Source: Stutzerimonas kunmingensis (GTDB taxonomy: Bacteria; Pseudomonadota; Gammaproteobacteria; Pseudomonadales; Pseudomonadaceae). From it: a stretch of 64,000 bases of DNA. The position numbers were made by a program, and so were the translations under genes. Below are positions 1-6,877 of the stretch, one piece after another. The number at the start of each line of letters is the position of its first letter. The stretch's first letter is position 1. The notes beneath the pieces are model-generated. The model had not been told where the DNA came from. It saw only the letters and a program-made list of their open reading frames with translations, and searched no databases. Location: the NCBI RefSeq assembly GCF_002929225.1, contig NZ_PISM01000014.1:744001-808000 (forward strand). The letters run 5' to 3'.

Positions 1-2
1 GC

Positions 3-368
3 GCGCATGCCGCGTTGGCCCCCGGCGGGCTGTTCTGCTTCAACGCCGTGGACAAGCGCCGGATCGACAACGCGTCATTCGTCTCGCACACGGCCCGGCA
101 TGCGGACGGCCTGTTCACCTTCAGCTCGGGTTGGCACTACCCGGGGGAAGGGGAGCAGCAACTGCTGAGGCTGCGCATCGGCAGAACCGCGGCGGATCAA
201 AGCCAGGTATGGAACGACGAACACGCGATGGTGGCGGTGAGTTTTGCCGAGCTGAGCGAGCTGCTGGCGCCGTACTTCGAAATGCATGTGCTCGAGCATG
301 ACTACGAGAAGATCGTGCCCTGGGACGAGGTTTCAGGGAACGCGCTATTCGTCTGCGTGAAGGCCTGA
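3..368 (+). CDS. C-terminal end of a probable SAM-dependent methyltransferase (partial)
   Basis: The frame is open at the left edge, so only the last 121 residues or so of a longer protein are visible; the first in-frame TTG at 15 is probably internal. The segment LAPGGLFCFNAVDK looks like the post-motif strand of class I methyltransferases (L-x-P-G-G then a hydrophobic strand), and the rest alternates strands and helices up to a final LFVCVKA strand, as in that fold. The SAM-binding glycine motif would lie upstream and cannot be seen, so substrate and family are unknown. It converges on the lipoprotein gene beyond a terminator hairpin. Confidence 0.6.
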   Translation, partial: AHAALAPGGLFCFNAVDKRRIDNASFVSHTARHADGLFTFSSGWHYPGEGEQQLLRLRIGRTAADQSQVWNDEHAMVAVSFAELSELLAPYFEMHVLEHDYEKIVPWDEVSGNALFVCVKA

Positions 369-395
369 GCGGATGCGCGGATAGGGCAGGGGCAG

Positions 396-420
396 AAAAA
401 AGCCCCGCAGGTGCGGGGCT
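396..420 (-). terminator. Rho-independent terminator of the DUF2846 lipoprotein gene
   Basis: AGCCCCGC (401-408) and GCGGGGCT (413-420) form a perfect 8-bp stem with a 4-nt loop. Read on the minus strand the stem is followed by a run of T (the A tract at 396-400), the usual intrinsic terminator layout. It lies 26 bases past the stop of the minus-strand lipoprotein gene and may also block read-through from the plus-strand methyltransferase. Confidence 0.85.
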
Positions 421-446
421 TCTGTCTGGCGGTCGTGCTTGCAGCG

Positions 447-890
447 TTAGCGGGCCAGTTCGGTTTTCGCTACGGCTTTCTGGCCTTCGCTTTCCGATAC
501 CTCGGTCAGCTTCGCACCGCCGACGAACACACCTATCTTGATCGACTGACGCACGTAATGGTTCTTGCCGGCGATGGCGTCCAGTTCGATGAGGTTGTCG
601 CTGAATTCGGACTCGGTTGCCAGGGTGTGCTTGCCAGGCGTGACGAGGCGGTAGAAATAGGTGTTGGCGGCGGTTTCGCCAATGATTTCACCGTCAATCT
701 TCACTGATTTCTTCAGGGCGGCTCCGAGCATGGAGTCGCGGAAGATGTACAGCCCGGCCTGATCGTGCGGCGGTGCCGGGAACGTCTTGTATGCCTGGTC
801 CTTTTCGGGTGACTCCATCGGGACCGAAGCACAGCCGGTCAGAATGGCGAAGCTCAGCGCCGCAGCGCTCATCATGAAATGTTTGAACAT
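447..890 (-). CDS. DUF2846-type lipoprotein
   Basis: A 147-residue protein with a lipoprotein signal: MFKH, a hydrophobic stretch, then lipobox L-T-G-C with the acylated cysteine at residue 20. The mature part carries the DUF2846 pattern: PPHDQAGLYIFRD near residue 41, a central KKSVKIDGEIIGET strand pair and PGKHTLATES near residue 86. That domain resembles a small beta-sandwich seen in envelope lipoproteins of unknown role. AGGAACGA lies upstream of the ATG. The gene stands alone, ends at a strong terminator, and has about 190 bases of non-coding DNA before the next gene. Family call is by motif; function is unknown. Confidence 0.8.
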   Translation of the reverse strand: MFKHFMMSAAALSFAILTGCASVPMESPEKDQAYKTFPAPPHDQAGLYIFRDSMLGAALKKSVKIDGEIIGETAANTYFYRLVTPGKHTLATESEFSDNLIELDAIAGKNHYVRQSIKIGVFVGGAKLTEVSESEGQKAVAKTELAR

Positions 891-1084
891 GAATACTCGT
901 TCCTGAGTGTTAAGGCGAATTGCGCGGCGATATTAAATTGCCATCGCGCGGCCGGTAACCCTAAACATCTCCGAGCGGCTCGTTGTAAGCGGTTTTAGTG
1001 ATTACAATCACGCTAACGACTACGCACAGCGGTGCGGTGCTGGGGGAATGCGGCCAATCCCGCCTGTTCTGGAACTGATATCGG

Positions 1085-1780
1085 CTAGTGCAAGCGTTTG
1101 GCGGCAGAGGCTGCCTCGACCAGATGTCGTGCCTGCTGGGCCAGTTGATCGAGCAGACGGTCGCGCTGTTTCTCCGCCTCGTTCATCGCCTTGCGGCCGT
1201 TCTGCTGCACCAGGTAGCTGTAGATCTGCCGAACTTCCTTGGACTGGAAGATCGGCTCCAGATCCTGCACCGCCACCGGACCGTTCGAAGCCTCGTTACG
1301 GGTATTCATCACCACCTGCGGGCCGCGCGACGCCAGCGGCTGAAAGCCCAGTGCGCTGAAATACGGCACCTTGCCTGCAACGCACGCCACCTCGGCATGG
1401 GGATAGCGCGTCACCATCGCTTCGACCATCGCCAGGCCAATGCCCTGACGACGATGGCCGGCGTCGACCGCCAGATAGACCAGCGCGCAGGCTTCGGGAT
1501 CGTCCACAAATGGCAAATACAGCGTGAAGCCGAGCAGGACCGCCGGGTCCTCAGCATCCAGCGCCATGATCAGCTCCGGCTTGCCCGCCTGCGCGCCGTC
1601 CATGCTGTCCAGATAGCGATGCACCTCGAAGCCCACCACGTACTGATACAGCTGATACAGCGGGTTGCTGGGCTGCAGCGAGACCGGGCTGATGTCGCCG
1701 AGATAATCCACCACCATCTGCAGCACCTGGCTTTTCAGCGATTCCGGCGGCGGGGTGTCGAGGTGGGTGAGGGTGAACAT
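1085..1780 (-). CDS. GNAT-family N-acetyltransferase with helical C-terminal tail
   Basis: A 231-residue protein if translation starts at the ATG at 1780, which has GGAG 8 bases upstream; an in-frame ATG 75 bases further out would add a proline-rich, unlikely leader. The middle holds the acetyl-CoA binding motif A of GNAT enzymes: hydrophobic strand CALVYLAVDA, then the loop RRQGIGLAMVEAM (R/Q-x-x-G-x-G/A). It is followed by the motif-B-like segment VPYFSALGFQPL. The last 60 residues are charged and helical, an extension beyond the core fold. The acceptor substrate cannot be told. The gene stands alone between two intergenic stretches. Confidence 0.8.
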   Translation of the reverse strand: MFTLTHLDTPPPESLKSQVLQMVVDYLGDISPVSLQPSNPLYQLYQYVVGFEVHRYLDSMDGAQAGKPELIMALDAEDPAVLLGFTLYLPFVDDPEACALVYLAVDAGHRRQGIGLAMVEAMVTRYPHAEVACVAGKVPYFSALGFQPLASRGPQVVMNTRNEASNGPVAVQDLEPIFQSKEVRQIYSYLVQQNGRKAMNEAEKQRDRLLDQLAQQARHLVEAASAAKRLH

Positions 1781-1886
1781 GGCGGCGCTCCGGGGCGGTA
1801 CGGAAAATGGCGGCATTGTACCGGGCGGCGTGCGACTGGCCAGGTGAAGCGGCATGGCGATCAGGAATACGAGATCCTGCCTGCCG

Positions 1887-2237
1887 CTATGTCGCGGCTG
1901 CGTCTGGCCTTCTCTTCCTCGGTTTGCGTGGCGCAGGTTCTGGCATGAGGCGAGCCGTTTCGATCACCAGGCGACGGAGTTCGTCGGCATCGTCCAGCAG
2001 CTCGTCCGCCACCGGATAGTTCTTCGCGCCGGGATAGGGCGGCGCTTGCGGTAGGTCCGGGGCAAGCGTGTCGGCGGCCTGCGAAGGCTTGATGAACAGG
2101 CTGTTGTCGCAGACGAACGCGACGACCTTTTCATCCAGATAAAGGGCGTACTCGCCGAACATCTTCCTGTACGTCAGCCTGCTTCCCAGGCCAATCTGCT
2201 CCGCCACATACAGCACGAAATCTTTGTCGCTCGCCAT
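1887..2237 (-). CDS. TfoX/Sxy N-terminal domain protein
   Basis: A 116-residue protein from the ATG at 2237 (GGAG 5-8 bases upstream). Residues 1-95 match the TfoX_N fold: MASDKDFVLYVAEQIG, the signature YRKMFGEYALYLDEKVVAFV near residue 24, and LFIKPS near residue 49. The C-terminus is a basic tail rich in K, R and P. Full-length TfoX/Sxy, a competence regulator of enteric bacteria, also has a C-terminal domain that is absent here, so this belongs to the short stand-alone class whose role is unknown. A palindromic repeat lies upstream at 2276-2308. Confidence 0.8.
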   Translation of the reverse strand: MASDKDFVLYVAEQIGLGSRLTYRKMFGEYALYLDEKVVAFVCDNSLFIKPSQAADTLAPDLPQAPPYPGAKNYPVADELLDDADELRRLVIETARLMPEPAPRKPRKRRPDAAAT

Positions 2238-2275
2238 GCCTGCTCCGCTGTCTCGACTGGGTGCCATGCCCATGG

Positions 2276-2308
2276 AGCGTAGCGTGGAAAGCGAGGCCGT
2301 TTCCACGC
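2276..2308 (+). repeat. Palindromic repeat, copy G (GCGTGGAAA/TTTCCACGC)
   Basis: GCGTGGAAA (2282-2290) and TTTCCACGC (2100-series positions 2300-2308) are perfect 9-bp inverted arms around a 9-nt loop, preceded by GAGCGTA. It belongs to the same family as the copies at 4078, 6745, 6820, 51348, 51419 and 52341 but has C instead of G after GTA, and the opposing arm has changed to match. Confidence 0.75.
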
Positions 2309-2318
2309 GTTGCCCGTC

Positions 2319-3044
2319 TTACACCTGATTGAGCTCCACCTGCCTTGCCCGCGCATGGAGTGGGGGCGCATCGAGTGCCCCCTGCAGCTCCTTCACCAGC
2401 GCATCGACCTGGCGCAGCGCCTCGGTCACCGAGGCGGCCAATACCTCGCCACCGGTTTCCTGACCTTCAATCGCGATCTGATGGATGCGGGTGATCCCGA
2501 TGAAATTGAGTGCCGTCACCAGGTTCGGCTCCAGGTGATTCATGTGCGCCATCTCCCCGCCGGGACCAAAGCCGATGCCGCCGCGGGCGCTGAGGATGAC
2601 CGCCTGCCGTGGCCGGTCCGCCAGCAACGGAACGTACGGATCGGGCAGCTTGCTTTCGTCGACCTCAACCGTCCGGCCCGGGCGCACGATCTGGTCGATC
2701 CAGGCCTTTAGTGCCGCGGGCATGCCGAAGTTGTAGAGCGGCGTACCGATGACCAGTACATCGGCGGCGATCAGCTCATCGACCAGCTGGTCGCTTTCCG
2801 CCAGCGTGTCTCGCATCCACGGCTCACGGCGTTCTTCCGGCGTGAAGCTCGAGGCGATCCAGTCATGGCTGATAAACGAAGGCGGGTTCTGGCCTATATC
2901 GCGGTAGACGATGCCGTCCTGCGCGCGGCGGGCGGCCCACTGGCTGACGAAGCGGTGGGTGAGGTTACGGCTGTGGGAACCGTGCTCGTCCTTGCCGGCA
3001 AGACCGGGGCGGGCGCTGGCATCGAGGTGCAGAAGCTGCGTCAT
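2319..3044 (-). CDS. azoR: FMN-dependent NADH:quinone oxidoreductase / azoreductase
   Basis: A 241-residue flavodoxin-like protein of the AzoR family. These are cytoplasmic FMN enzymes that reduce quinones and azo dyes with NADH by two-electron steps. Visible signatures: N-terminal strand LLHLDASAR with SHSRNLTHRF for phosphate binding, then GTPLYNFGMPAALKAWIDQI near residue 99 (the N-F-G-M-P flavin loop), then SARGGIGFGPGG near residue 153. It is longer than the about 200-residue E. coli AzoR because of a C-terminal extension. GGAGA precedes the ATG. It is divergent from the LysR-type gene at 3162 with a dyad between them, so that regulator probably controls it. Confidence 0.9.
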   Translation of the reverse strand: MTQLLHLDASARPGLAGKDEHGSHSRNLTHRFVSQWAARRAQDGIVYRDIGQNPPSFISHDWIASSFTPEERREPWMRDTLAESDQLVDELIAADVLVIGTPLYNFGMPAALKAWIDQIVRPGRTVEVDESKLPDPYVPLLADRPRQAVILSARGGIGFGPGGEMAHMNHLEPNLVTALNFIGITRIHQIAIEGQETGGEVLAASVTEALRQVDALVKELQGALDAPPLHARARQVELNQV

Positions 3045-3073
3045 GATGATTCTCCTCTGTGATTGAATTCATC

Positions 3074-3120
3074 TGTCGTTCGCGGTAAATCCAGCCTAGG
3101 GCTAGGCTGTACGAGCGACA
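3074..3120. promoter_or_regulatory. Nested dyad in the azoR-lysR divergent promoter region
   Basis: CAGCCTAG (3092-3099) and CTAGGCTG (3102-3109) form a perfect 8-bp inverted repeat with a 2-nt spacer. Around it TGTCGTTCG (3074-3082) and CGAGCGACA (3112-3120) form a second inverted pair with one mismatch. LysR-type regulators bind dyads between their own gene and a divergent target, so this is the natural operator for the 3162 regulator acting on azoR. Binding is inference from position and symmetry. Confidence 0.55.
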
Positions 3121-3161
3121 AACGACCATTTCTTCCAACTACAGATGAGAGAAACTCAGCC

Positions 3162-4067
3162 ATGGCGCACCGCCGGTTACCTTCGCTTTCTGCGCTGCGG
3201 GCCTTCGAAGCCGCCGCCCGCCACGAGAGCGCCAAGCAGGCTGCCGAGGAGCTGTCCGTCACGGCCACGGCGATCAGCCACCAGATTCGTTCGCTGGAGG
3301 AATCCCTCGGCGTGGCGCTGTTCCTGCGCAAACCTCGGAAACTGGAACTGACCGACCCAGGACGGGAGCTGCAGCAGACGTTGGAAACGGCCTTCGACAG
3401 CATCAGCGCTACGGTCGAGCGCCTGAGCGCGAAGCCCTGCCGCCAGGCGATCACCCTCAGCACCACACCCGCCATCGCGGTGCGCTGGCTGGTGCCCTGG
3501 GTCTGCCTGCTGCGCGATTCCCATCCGGATATCGATCTGCGCTTCCATACCTCCCATGAGCCAGTGGCGTTGGATGGCGTCACGGCGGATATCGCCATCC
3601 GCTACGGCGACGGCCGCTGGTCGGGGCTGGTGGCGGAGAAGCTGTTCGATAACACCTTCGTCCCGGTCTGCAGCCCGCACCTCGCCTTGCGGGATATTGC
3701 CGAATTGCCCAAACACCCGTTGATCCACTTCCGTGCGCAAGCTGCCTTGTCCGCTCCGATTCATTGGGCGTCGTGGCAGAAGCTCGCCAACGTGTCGGGG
3801 CTGGATGTGAGTGCCGGGCTGGTCTTCTCCGACGAGACCCACGCCATCTCCGCCGCCATCGGTGCGCAGGGCGTGGCCCTGATGAGTCGGCAGTTGATCG
3901 AGGATGAACTGAGGGAAGGACGGCTGGTGCAGCCGTTCGGGCCGGAGATGGAGGGCAAGCCGTTTCATCTCGTATATCCAGAGAGCCGAAGGGATGACCC
4001 GACGGTTCGGGCGGTGAGGGAGTGGGTGATGAAGGTGCCGGGTGGGTTGTGTGAGCTGATGGGCTAG
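3162..4067 (+). CDS. LysR-type transcriptional regulator, GcvA-like subgroup
   Basis: A 301-residue regulator from the ATG at 3162; upstream in-frame starts would add an unrelated leader over the operator region. Residues 1-62 are the LysR winged helix: LPSLSALRAFEAAARH, then the recognition part AAEELSVTATAISHQIRSLEE and LFLRKPRKLELT. The remainder is the LysR substrate-binding fold. The pattern AIRYGDGRWSGLVAEKL followed by PVCSP is typical of the GcvA/AmpR-like subgroup. Its effector is unknown. It is divergent from azoR, which is the likely target. Confidence 0.88.
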   Translation: MAHRRLPSLSALRAFEAAARHESAKQAAEELSVTATAISHQIRSLEESLGVALFLRKPRKLELTDPGRELQQTLETAFDSISATVERLSAKPCRQAITLSTTPAIAVRWLVPWVCLLRDSHPDIDLRFHTSHEPVALDGVTADIAIRYGDGRWSGLVAEKLFDNTFVPVCSPHLALRDIAELPKHPLIHFRAQAALSAPIHWASWQKLANVSGLDVSAGLVFSDETHAISAAIGAQGVALMSRQLIEDELREGRLVQPFGPEMEGKPFHLVYPESRRDDPTVRAVREWVMKVPGGLCELMG

Positions 4068-4077
4068 TTCGCCGCAG

Positions 4078-4112
4078 CGTAGGGTGGAAAATGGCGAAGC
4101 CTTTTCCACGCG
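4078..4112 (+). repeat. Palindromic repeat, copy F (GTGGAAAA/TTTTCCAC)
   Basis: GTAGGGTGGAAAA (to 4091) pairs with TTTTCCAC (4102-4109). Inside this, GGC (4093-4095) pairs with GCC (4099-4101) around loop GAA, with a single bulged T at 4092. It sits just after the LysR stop codon. It is nearly identical to copy E at 6820, so two near-identical copies bracket the accessory patch. Confidence 0.85.
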
Positions 4113-4142
4113 TTACTTCTACCTGCTCGGATCGTTTCCGAG

Positions 4143-4480
4143 TTGCTTCAGGCATTTGTTCCGCCCCGCTGGGCGGGTTCCTTTTGGCAGTCGCCCGGAT
4201 GGCCGGCCCCGCCAAAAGGAACCAAAAGGGCTTGCCCCTGCATGCGGCCCTGCGCTTCGCTCCGGGTCCGTTACTCGCTTCGCTCGCCCTTCGGGCCAGC
4301 CTTCGGGCCAGCCTTCGGCTGTTACTTCGCTACGCTCCGTTTCGCTTCATCGCCATTCCAGGGGCACGCCGCGAAGGGCCATCCCTGACCCATCGCGGCT
4401 CTCGCGGCATCCATGCCGCTCAACCCCCTTCCACGACGATTCCGCTCACCCTACTGAAGGGGCGTTTGGTATCGCCTTAT
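4143..4480. repeat. Non-coding mosaic repeat with GGTTCCTTTTGGC hairpin
   Basis: No gene here reads well, although overlapping open frames exist. GGTTCCTTTTGGC (4176-4188) and GCCAAAAGGAACC (4211-4223) are perfect 13-bp inverted arms with a 22-nt loop. They are preceded by a short CCGCCC/GGGCGG hairpin. Further on, a GGGCCAGCCTTC unit is repeated in tandem around 4290-4320, amid many short TTCGC and CGCTTCG repeats. Sequence of this style is a known source of false ORFs in pseudomonads. It marks the left edge of the accessory patch. Confidence 0.6.
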
Positions 4481-4517
4481 AGTTCGTGTATCGGTATCCG
4501 GCTAGCCGTTGGCAAGC

Positions 4518-5252
4518 TCAGATTTCCAACGTCACTGGCCATAGGAAGTACGGGCCGAATTTCGGGCTCATGCGAAACTCGCCACCAGCTTCCTTACCTT
4601 TGTCGGTCAGGTAGTTCTTGCCATCGCGAAGTTCAAGAAGCCCTTGGCTTAATAGCTTTTCAAGAAATTCTGGCGTCTTGAGCCCAAGCTTTTGCGCCAT
4701 CTTGGAGCTGGTCAGCTTGTTTGTGCTGTCGTCTGTTTCGCTAGCTGGCTCGCTATCCTTGGCGACCACTTCGAGCGAAATGCGCACCTCATCGCTGATG
4801 CGGATTATTCGTTGGGCTTCTTCGTAGGCGTCTCGGTAGAGATCGGTATCGTTCTGCCGGTCAATGAAAATTCCCATCTCGTTATTGTTGACTTGGCTGA
4901 ACTCATAGAGATTGAGGCTGGTAATAATGCAGCTCTCTTCGTTCAGGTAGCACTTGGCGTGAAGGTTCTTGCAGAAGCTGGTGCGGATGTAGCTCAGGCC
5001 TTTGAGCCAGTTGACTTCTTCGGGCTGCAGCTCACTTTTTCCATAAACAATTCGGACATCGATTTTTAATCGGTCCTTGTCTTCCAGCAGCTCCTTGATG
5101 CGCTCGTTCAGCCGCAGGAACGGACTGATCAGAATCAGGCGGTCCTTGGCCGTCTTGATCATCTCTTCCAAGTAATAGTTTGTTGCGCTGGTATTCAGGA
5201 ACTTGGCCACAAGGCCCTCCGTGGTGGTGGCTAGCGAGTCGGGCGATTTCAC
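4518..5252 (-). CDS. Phospholipase D-family nuclease-like protein with a C-terminal accessory domain
   Basis: A 244-residue protein starting at a GTG (weak AAGG upstream). Residues 10-150 form one PLD domain: helix YYLEEMIKTAKDRLILISPF, then one HKD-type motif with H98, K100 and E105 (E where D is usual), T-S-x-N at 111-114 and a downstream E125. Proteins with one such motif, such as Nuc and BfiI, dimerise to make the active site and cut nucleic acids, which is the likeliest activity here. After an acidic linker (165-178), residues 183-244 form a winged-helix-like part ending G-P-Y-F-L-W-P. It sits next to a dead restriction gene, which fits a defence or mobile-DNA role, but no partner is seen. 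Confidence 0.7.
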   Translation of the reverse strand: MKSPDSLATTTEGLVAKFLNTSATNYYLEEMIKTAKDRLILISPFLRLNERIKELLEDKDRLKIDVRIVYGKSELQPEEVNWLKGLSYIRTSFCKNLHAKCYLNEESCIITSLNLYEFSQVNNNEMGIFIDRQNDTDLYRDAYEEAQRIIRISDEVRISLEVVAKDSEPASETDDSTNKLTSSKMAQKLGLKTPEFLEKLLSQGLLELRDGKNYLTDKGKEAGGEFRMSPKFGPYFLWPVTLEI

Positions 5253-5400
5253 ACCCTTTGTCTGGACCGCGCAAGGCGGGGCCGTATCAGGCGTGCCACG
5301 CTTACTTCCAAAACCCCCGCTACGCTGGCATCTCGTTTCGTGTGTTTTGCACTTGGAATTGCGAGTAGCCCAAAAAGGTTACCGGCGTTGCTTCCTCGTT

Positions 5401-5709
5401 TTACACGCGCTGCACCATCGTAGGGCAGGCCGGTTGTGCTGCGCGATGGGCTTGGACGGTTGGGTGTGGTGAAGCCAATGTAGGCTGGTAGGCCGCTGCA
5501 GGTTGCGAGTTCTGACGCGCTGCGGTCGCTCGACTTTTGCGGATCATGTGGTTCAGCTCGGCACCTTCGATCAGTTGCAGATTCTTGCCCTGAGCAAACG
5601 CCTTGGCATCCTCAGTGAACCGGCCCGAGATCACGACAAAGCCGCTTGCGTCTTCAGCGGCCAACATGCCGAACAGCTCGCGCGTCTCCCACGCTAGCTC
5701 GCTGACGTG
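5401..5709 (-). pseudogene. 3' stump of an Mrr-like restriction endonuclease gene
   Basis: Read in frame from 5709, directly after the stop codon of the neighbouring gene, about 102 codons remain with no proper start before the ATG at 5667. The sequence SELAWETRELFGMLAAEDA and GFVVISGRFTEDAKAFAQG, then LQLIEGAELNHMI, is the typical end of the Mrr catalytic domain (after the D-QxK core, which is missing). The tail PACPTMVQRV looks like the start of a topoisomerase-type zinc ribbon (C-P-x-C-G-x-x-M-V-x-R) that has lost its second cysteine and all that follows. Both ends are therefore eroded. Family assignment rests on remembered motifs; loss of function is near certain from the missing core. 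Confidence 0.65.
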
Positions 5710-6384
5710 TCATCTATCGCGCCGTACATCCAGCACTTCGTTTTTGCCCATTCTCTCCAGAAACCGTTGCCGGAAGGTTAGCTTGCTCTCCTGCAATGGG
5801 TGAAGGCCAAAACGCTGACGTTCGTTATCAACCAGGCGGCGCGGAAGATGGGTCTCGCAATAATGCGCATACTGCTCGAAGTAGATCCTGCTATACGCCC
5901 CATCCTTGATTTCGACTGGCTCATTTAGGGCCTTGCGTTTGTGTTTGACCCACGGCTCCAACGCATACCAGCAGGCGAGATACATCGGGCCCCAGATATT
6001 CATGAAGTGGTTTCGGGAAACCAAGTTGTGAAGTGCCATGTAGCCGATGCGTTGCAGATTGACCCCAACGACCTGGGCAGCATCGAGCTCCTGGCTGGTC
6101 CAGCCGTTCGGGTTTGTCTCTGGGTCGTGCGGCAGCCCGCAGTAGCTATGCCGCTTGTGTGCGTCGGTGAGTAGCCTTATCTGCGGTTTAAGGGTGTCCA
6201 TTTCCGACATGGCCCAGCGGAGAATGTCAGCGTCCCGTGATATCGAGGATTCGCGAATGTTCTTTGCGCCCTGCCTCAACCCTGCAAGTAGAACCAATGT
6301 GAGCAGCACCATTACCACGTCGGACAGGCCGGATACGCCGCTCCAGTCAAACTTGCTGAGCTCGATTTTTATTTCGGTGAACAT
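5710..6384 (-). CDS. Single-TM protein, DUF4760-like, function unknown
   Basis: The open frame reaches 6711, but the ATG at 6384 has AAGGA 6-10 bases upstream and starts a sensible protein of 224 residues, while the longer leader is low-complexity and overlaps the RAYT remnant. Residues 1-20 are amphipathic, 21-35 form one TM segment (VVMVLLTLVLLAGL), and the rest is soluble and basic: RDADILRWAMSEMDTLKPQI and YMALHNLVSRNHFMNIWGP. The pattern resembles DUF4760-type membrane-anchored proteins of mobile regions. The stop codon TGA at 5712-5710 touches the Mrr stump, which suggests that insertion of this gene truncated the endonuclease gene. Product role is unknown. Confidence 0.6.
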   Translation of the reverse strand: MFTEIKIELSKFDWSGVSGLSDVVMVLLTLVLLAGLRQGAKNIRESSISRDADILRWAMSEMDTLKPQIRLLTDAHKRHSYCGLPHDPETNPNGWTSQELDAAQVVGVNLQRIGYMALHNLVSRNHFMNIWGPMYLACWYALEPWVKHKRKALNEPVEIKDGAYSRIYFEQYAHYCETHLPRRLVDNERQRFGLHPLQESKLTFRQRFLERMGKNEVLDVRRDR

Positions 6385-6491
6385 CGTTGTCCTTGAGTCT
6401 GGTTTGTATGCGCTGTTGATGCCGTATGTATCGTTGAGTCTGCAAGTTGCGATAAGCGGTTTTTGATTGGCACAGAGGGCGCTACGTCGCG

Positions 6492-6701
6492 CTATGCCAA
6501 ATTGTATCGGCGATAGTGCAGATTTCTGGAGGCTGTGGAAGGGATCGCTCTGCAAGTGAAAGGGGGGCGTGAACGTGTGGCTCGCACTGTCTCGCGGAGC
6601 AGGTCGACATGGCGGACGAGCAGGTCGCTGCGCTGGTTGAGCAGATTGACGATGAAGACGTGTGTGGTGCCCGGCACTTGGGCGCGGCGGTAGCGGGACA
6701 T
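6492..6701 (-). pseudogene. 5' fragment of a REP-associated tyrosine transposase (RAYT)
   Basis: The 69 codons begin MSRYRRAQVPGTTHVFIVNL and LNQRSDLLVRHVDLLRETVRA, the characteristic start of RAYT/TnpA-REP proteins (R-Y-R-R-x-x-x-x-G-x-x-x-F-x-V-N-L). After about residue 44 the likeness stops; the HuH motif and catalytic tyrosine are absent, so only the first strand and helix survive. Upstream of its ATG, in the usual place, lies a palindromic repeat (6745-6775), and another (6820-6855) follows. RAYTs are thought to mobilise such palindromes. This is a dead copy. Confidence 0.7.
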
Positions 6702-6744
6702 GGCGGCTCATCCTTGAGCGTTGTGTTGGCGGGAGGTCCGTATC

Positions 6745-6775
6745 GGTGGATAAGCAAAGCGTTATCCACCCTACG
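6745..6775 (-). repeat. Palindromic repeat, copy D (GGTGGATAA/TTATCCACC)
   Basis: GGTGGATAA (6745-6753) and TTATCCACC (6762-6770) are perfect 9-bp inverted arms with an 8-nt loop, followed by CTACG. On the minus strand it reads CGTAGGGTGGATAACGC, directly upstream of the RAYT remnant's start. It belongs to the same family as the six other copies in the window. Confidence 0.85.
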
Positions 6776-6819
6776 GCATCTCAACCGCCCACGCCGCCGA
6801 CGCATCGACATTGCCGGAG

Positions 6820-6855
6820 CGTAGGGTGGAAAACGGCGAAGCCTTTTCCACGCGT
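6820..6855 (+). repeat. Palindromic repeat, copy E (GTGGAAAA/TTTTCCAC)
   Basis: GTAGGGTGGAAAA (to 6833) pairs with TTTTCCAC (6844-6851), with an inner GGC-GAA-GCC stem-loop and one bulged C. It is the closest relative of copy F at 4078 and lies in the orientation opposite to copy D, 45 bases away, giving an inverted pair of palindromes. Confidence 0.85.
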
Positions 6856-6877
6856 TTCTTCCAGGCTACCTCGCTCG

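Noticed and set aside
4084-4681. Plus-strand open frames across the mosaic repeat
   Set aside because: They translate repeat sequence (R/P/S-rich) and have no start support; similar false ORFs are common over such repeats.
6482-6811. Minus-strand 109-codon frame overlapping the RAYT remnant
   Set aside because: The RAYT frame has clear family residues; this one is a shadow with C/S/R-rich low-complexity content.
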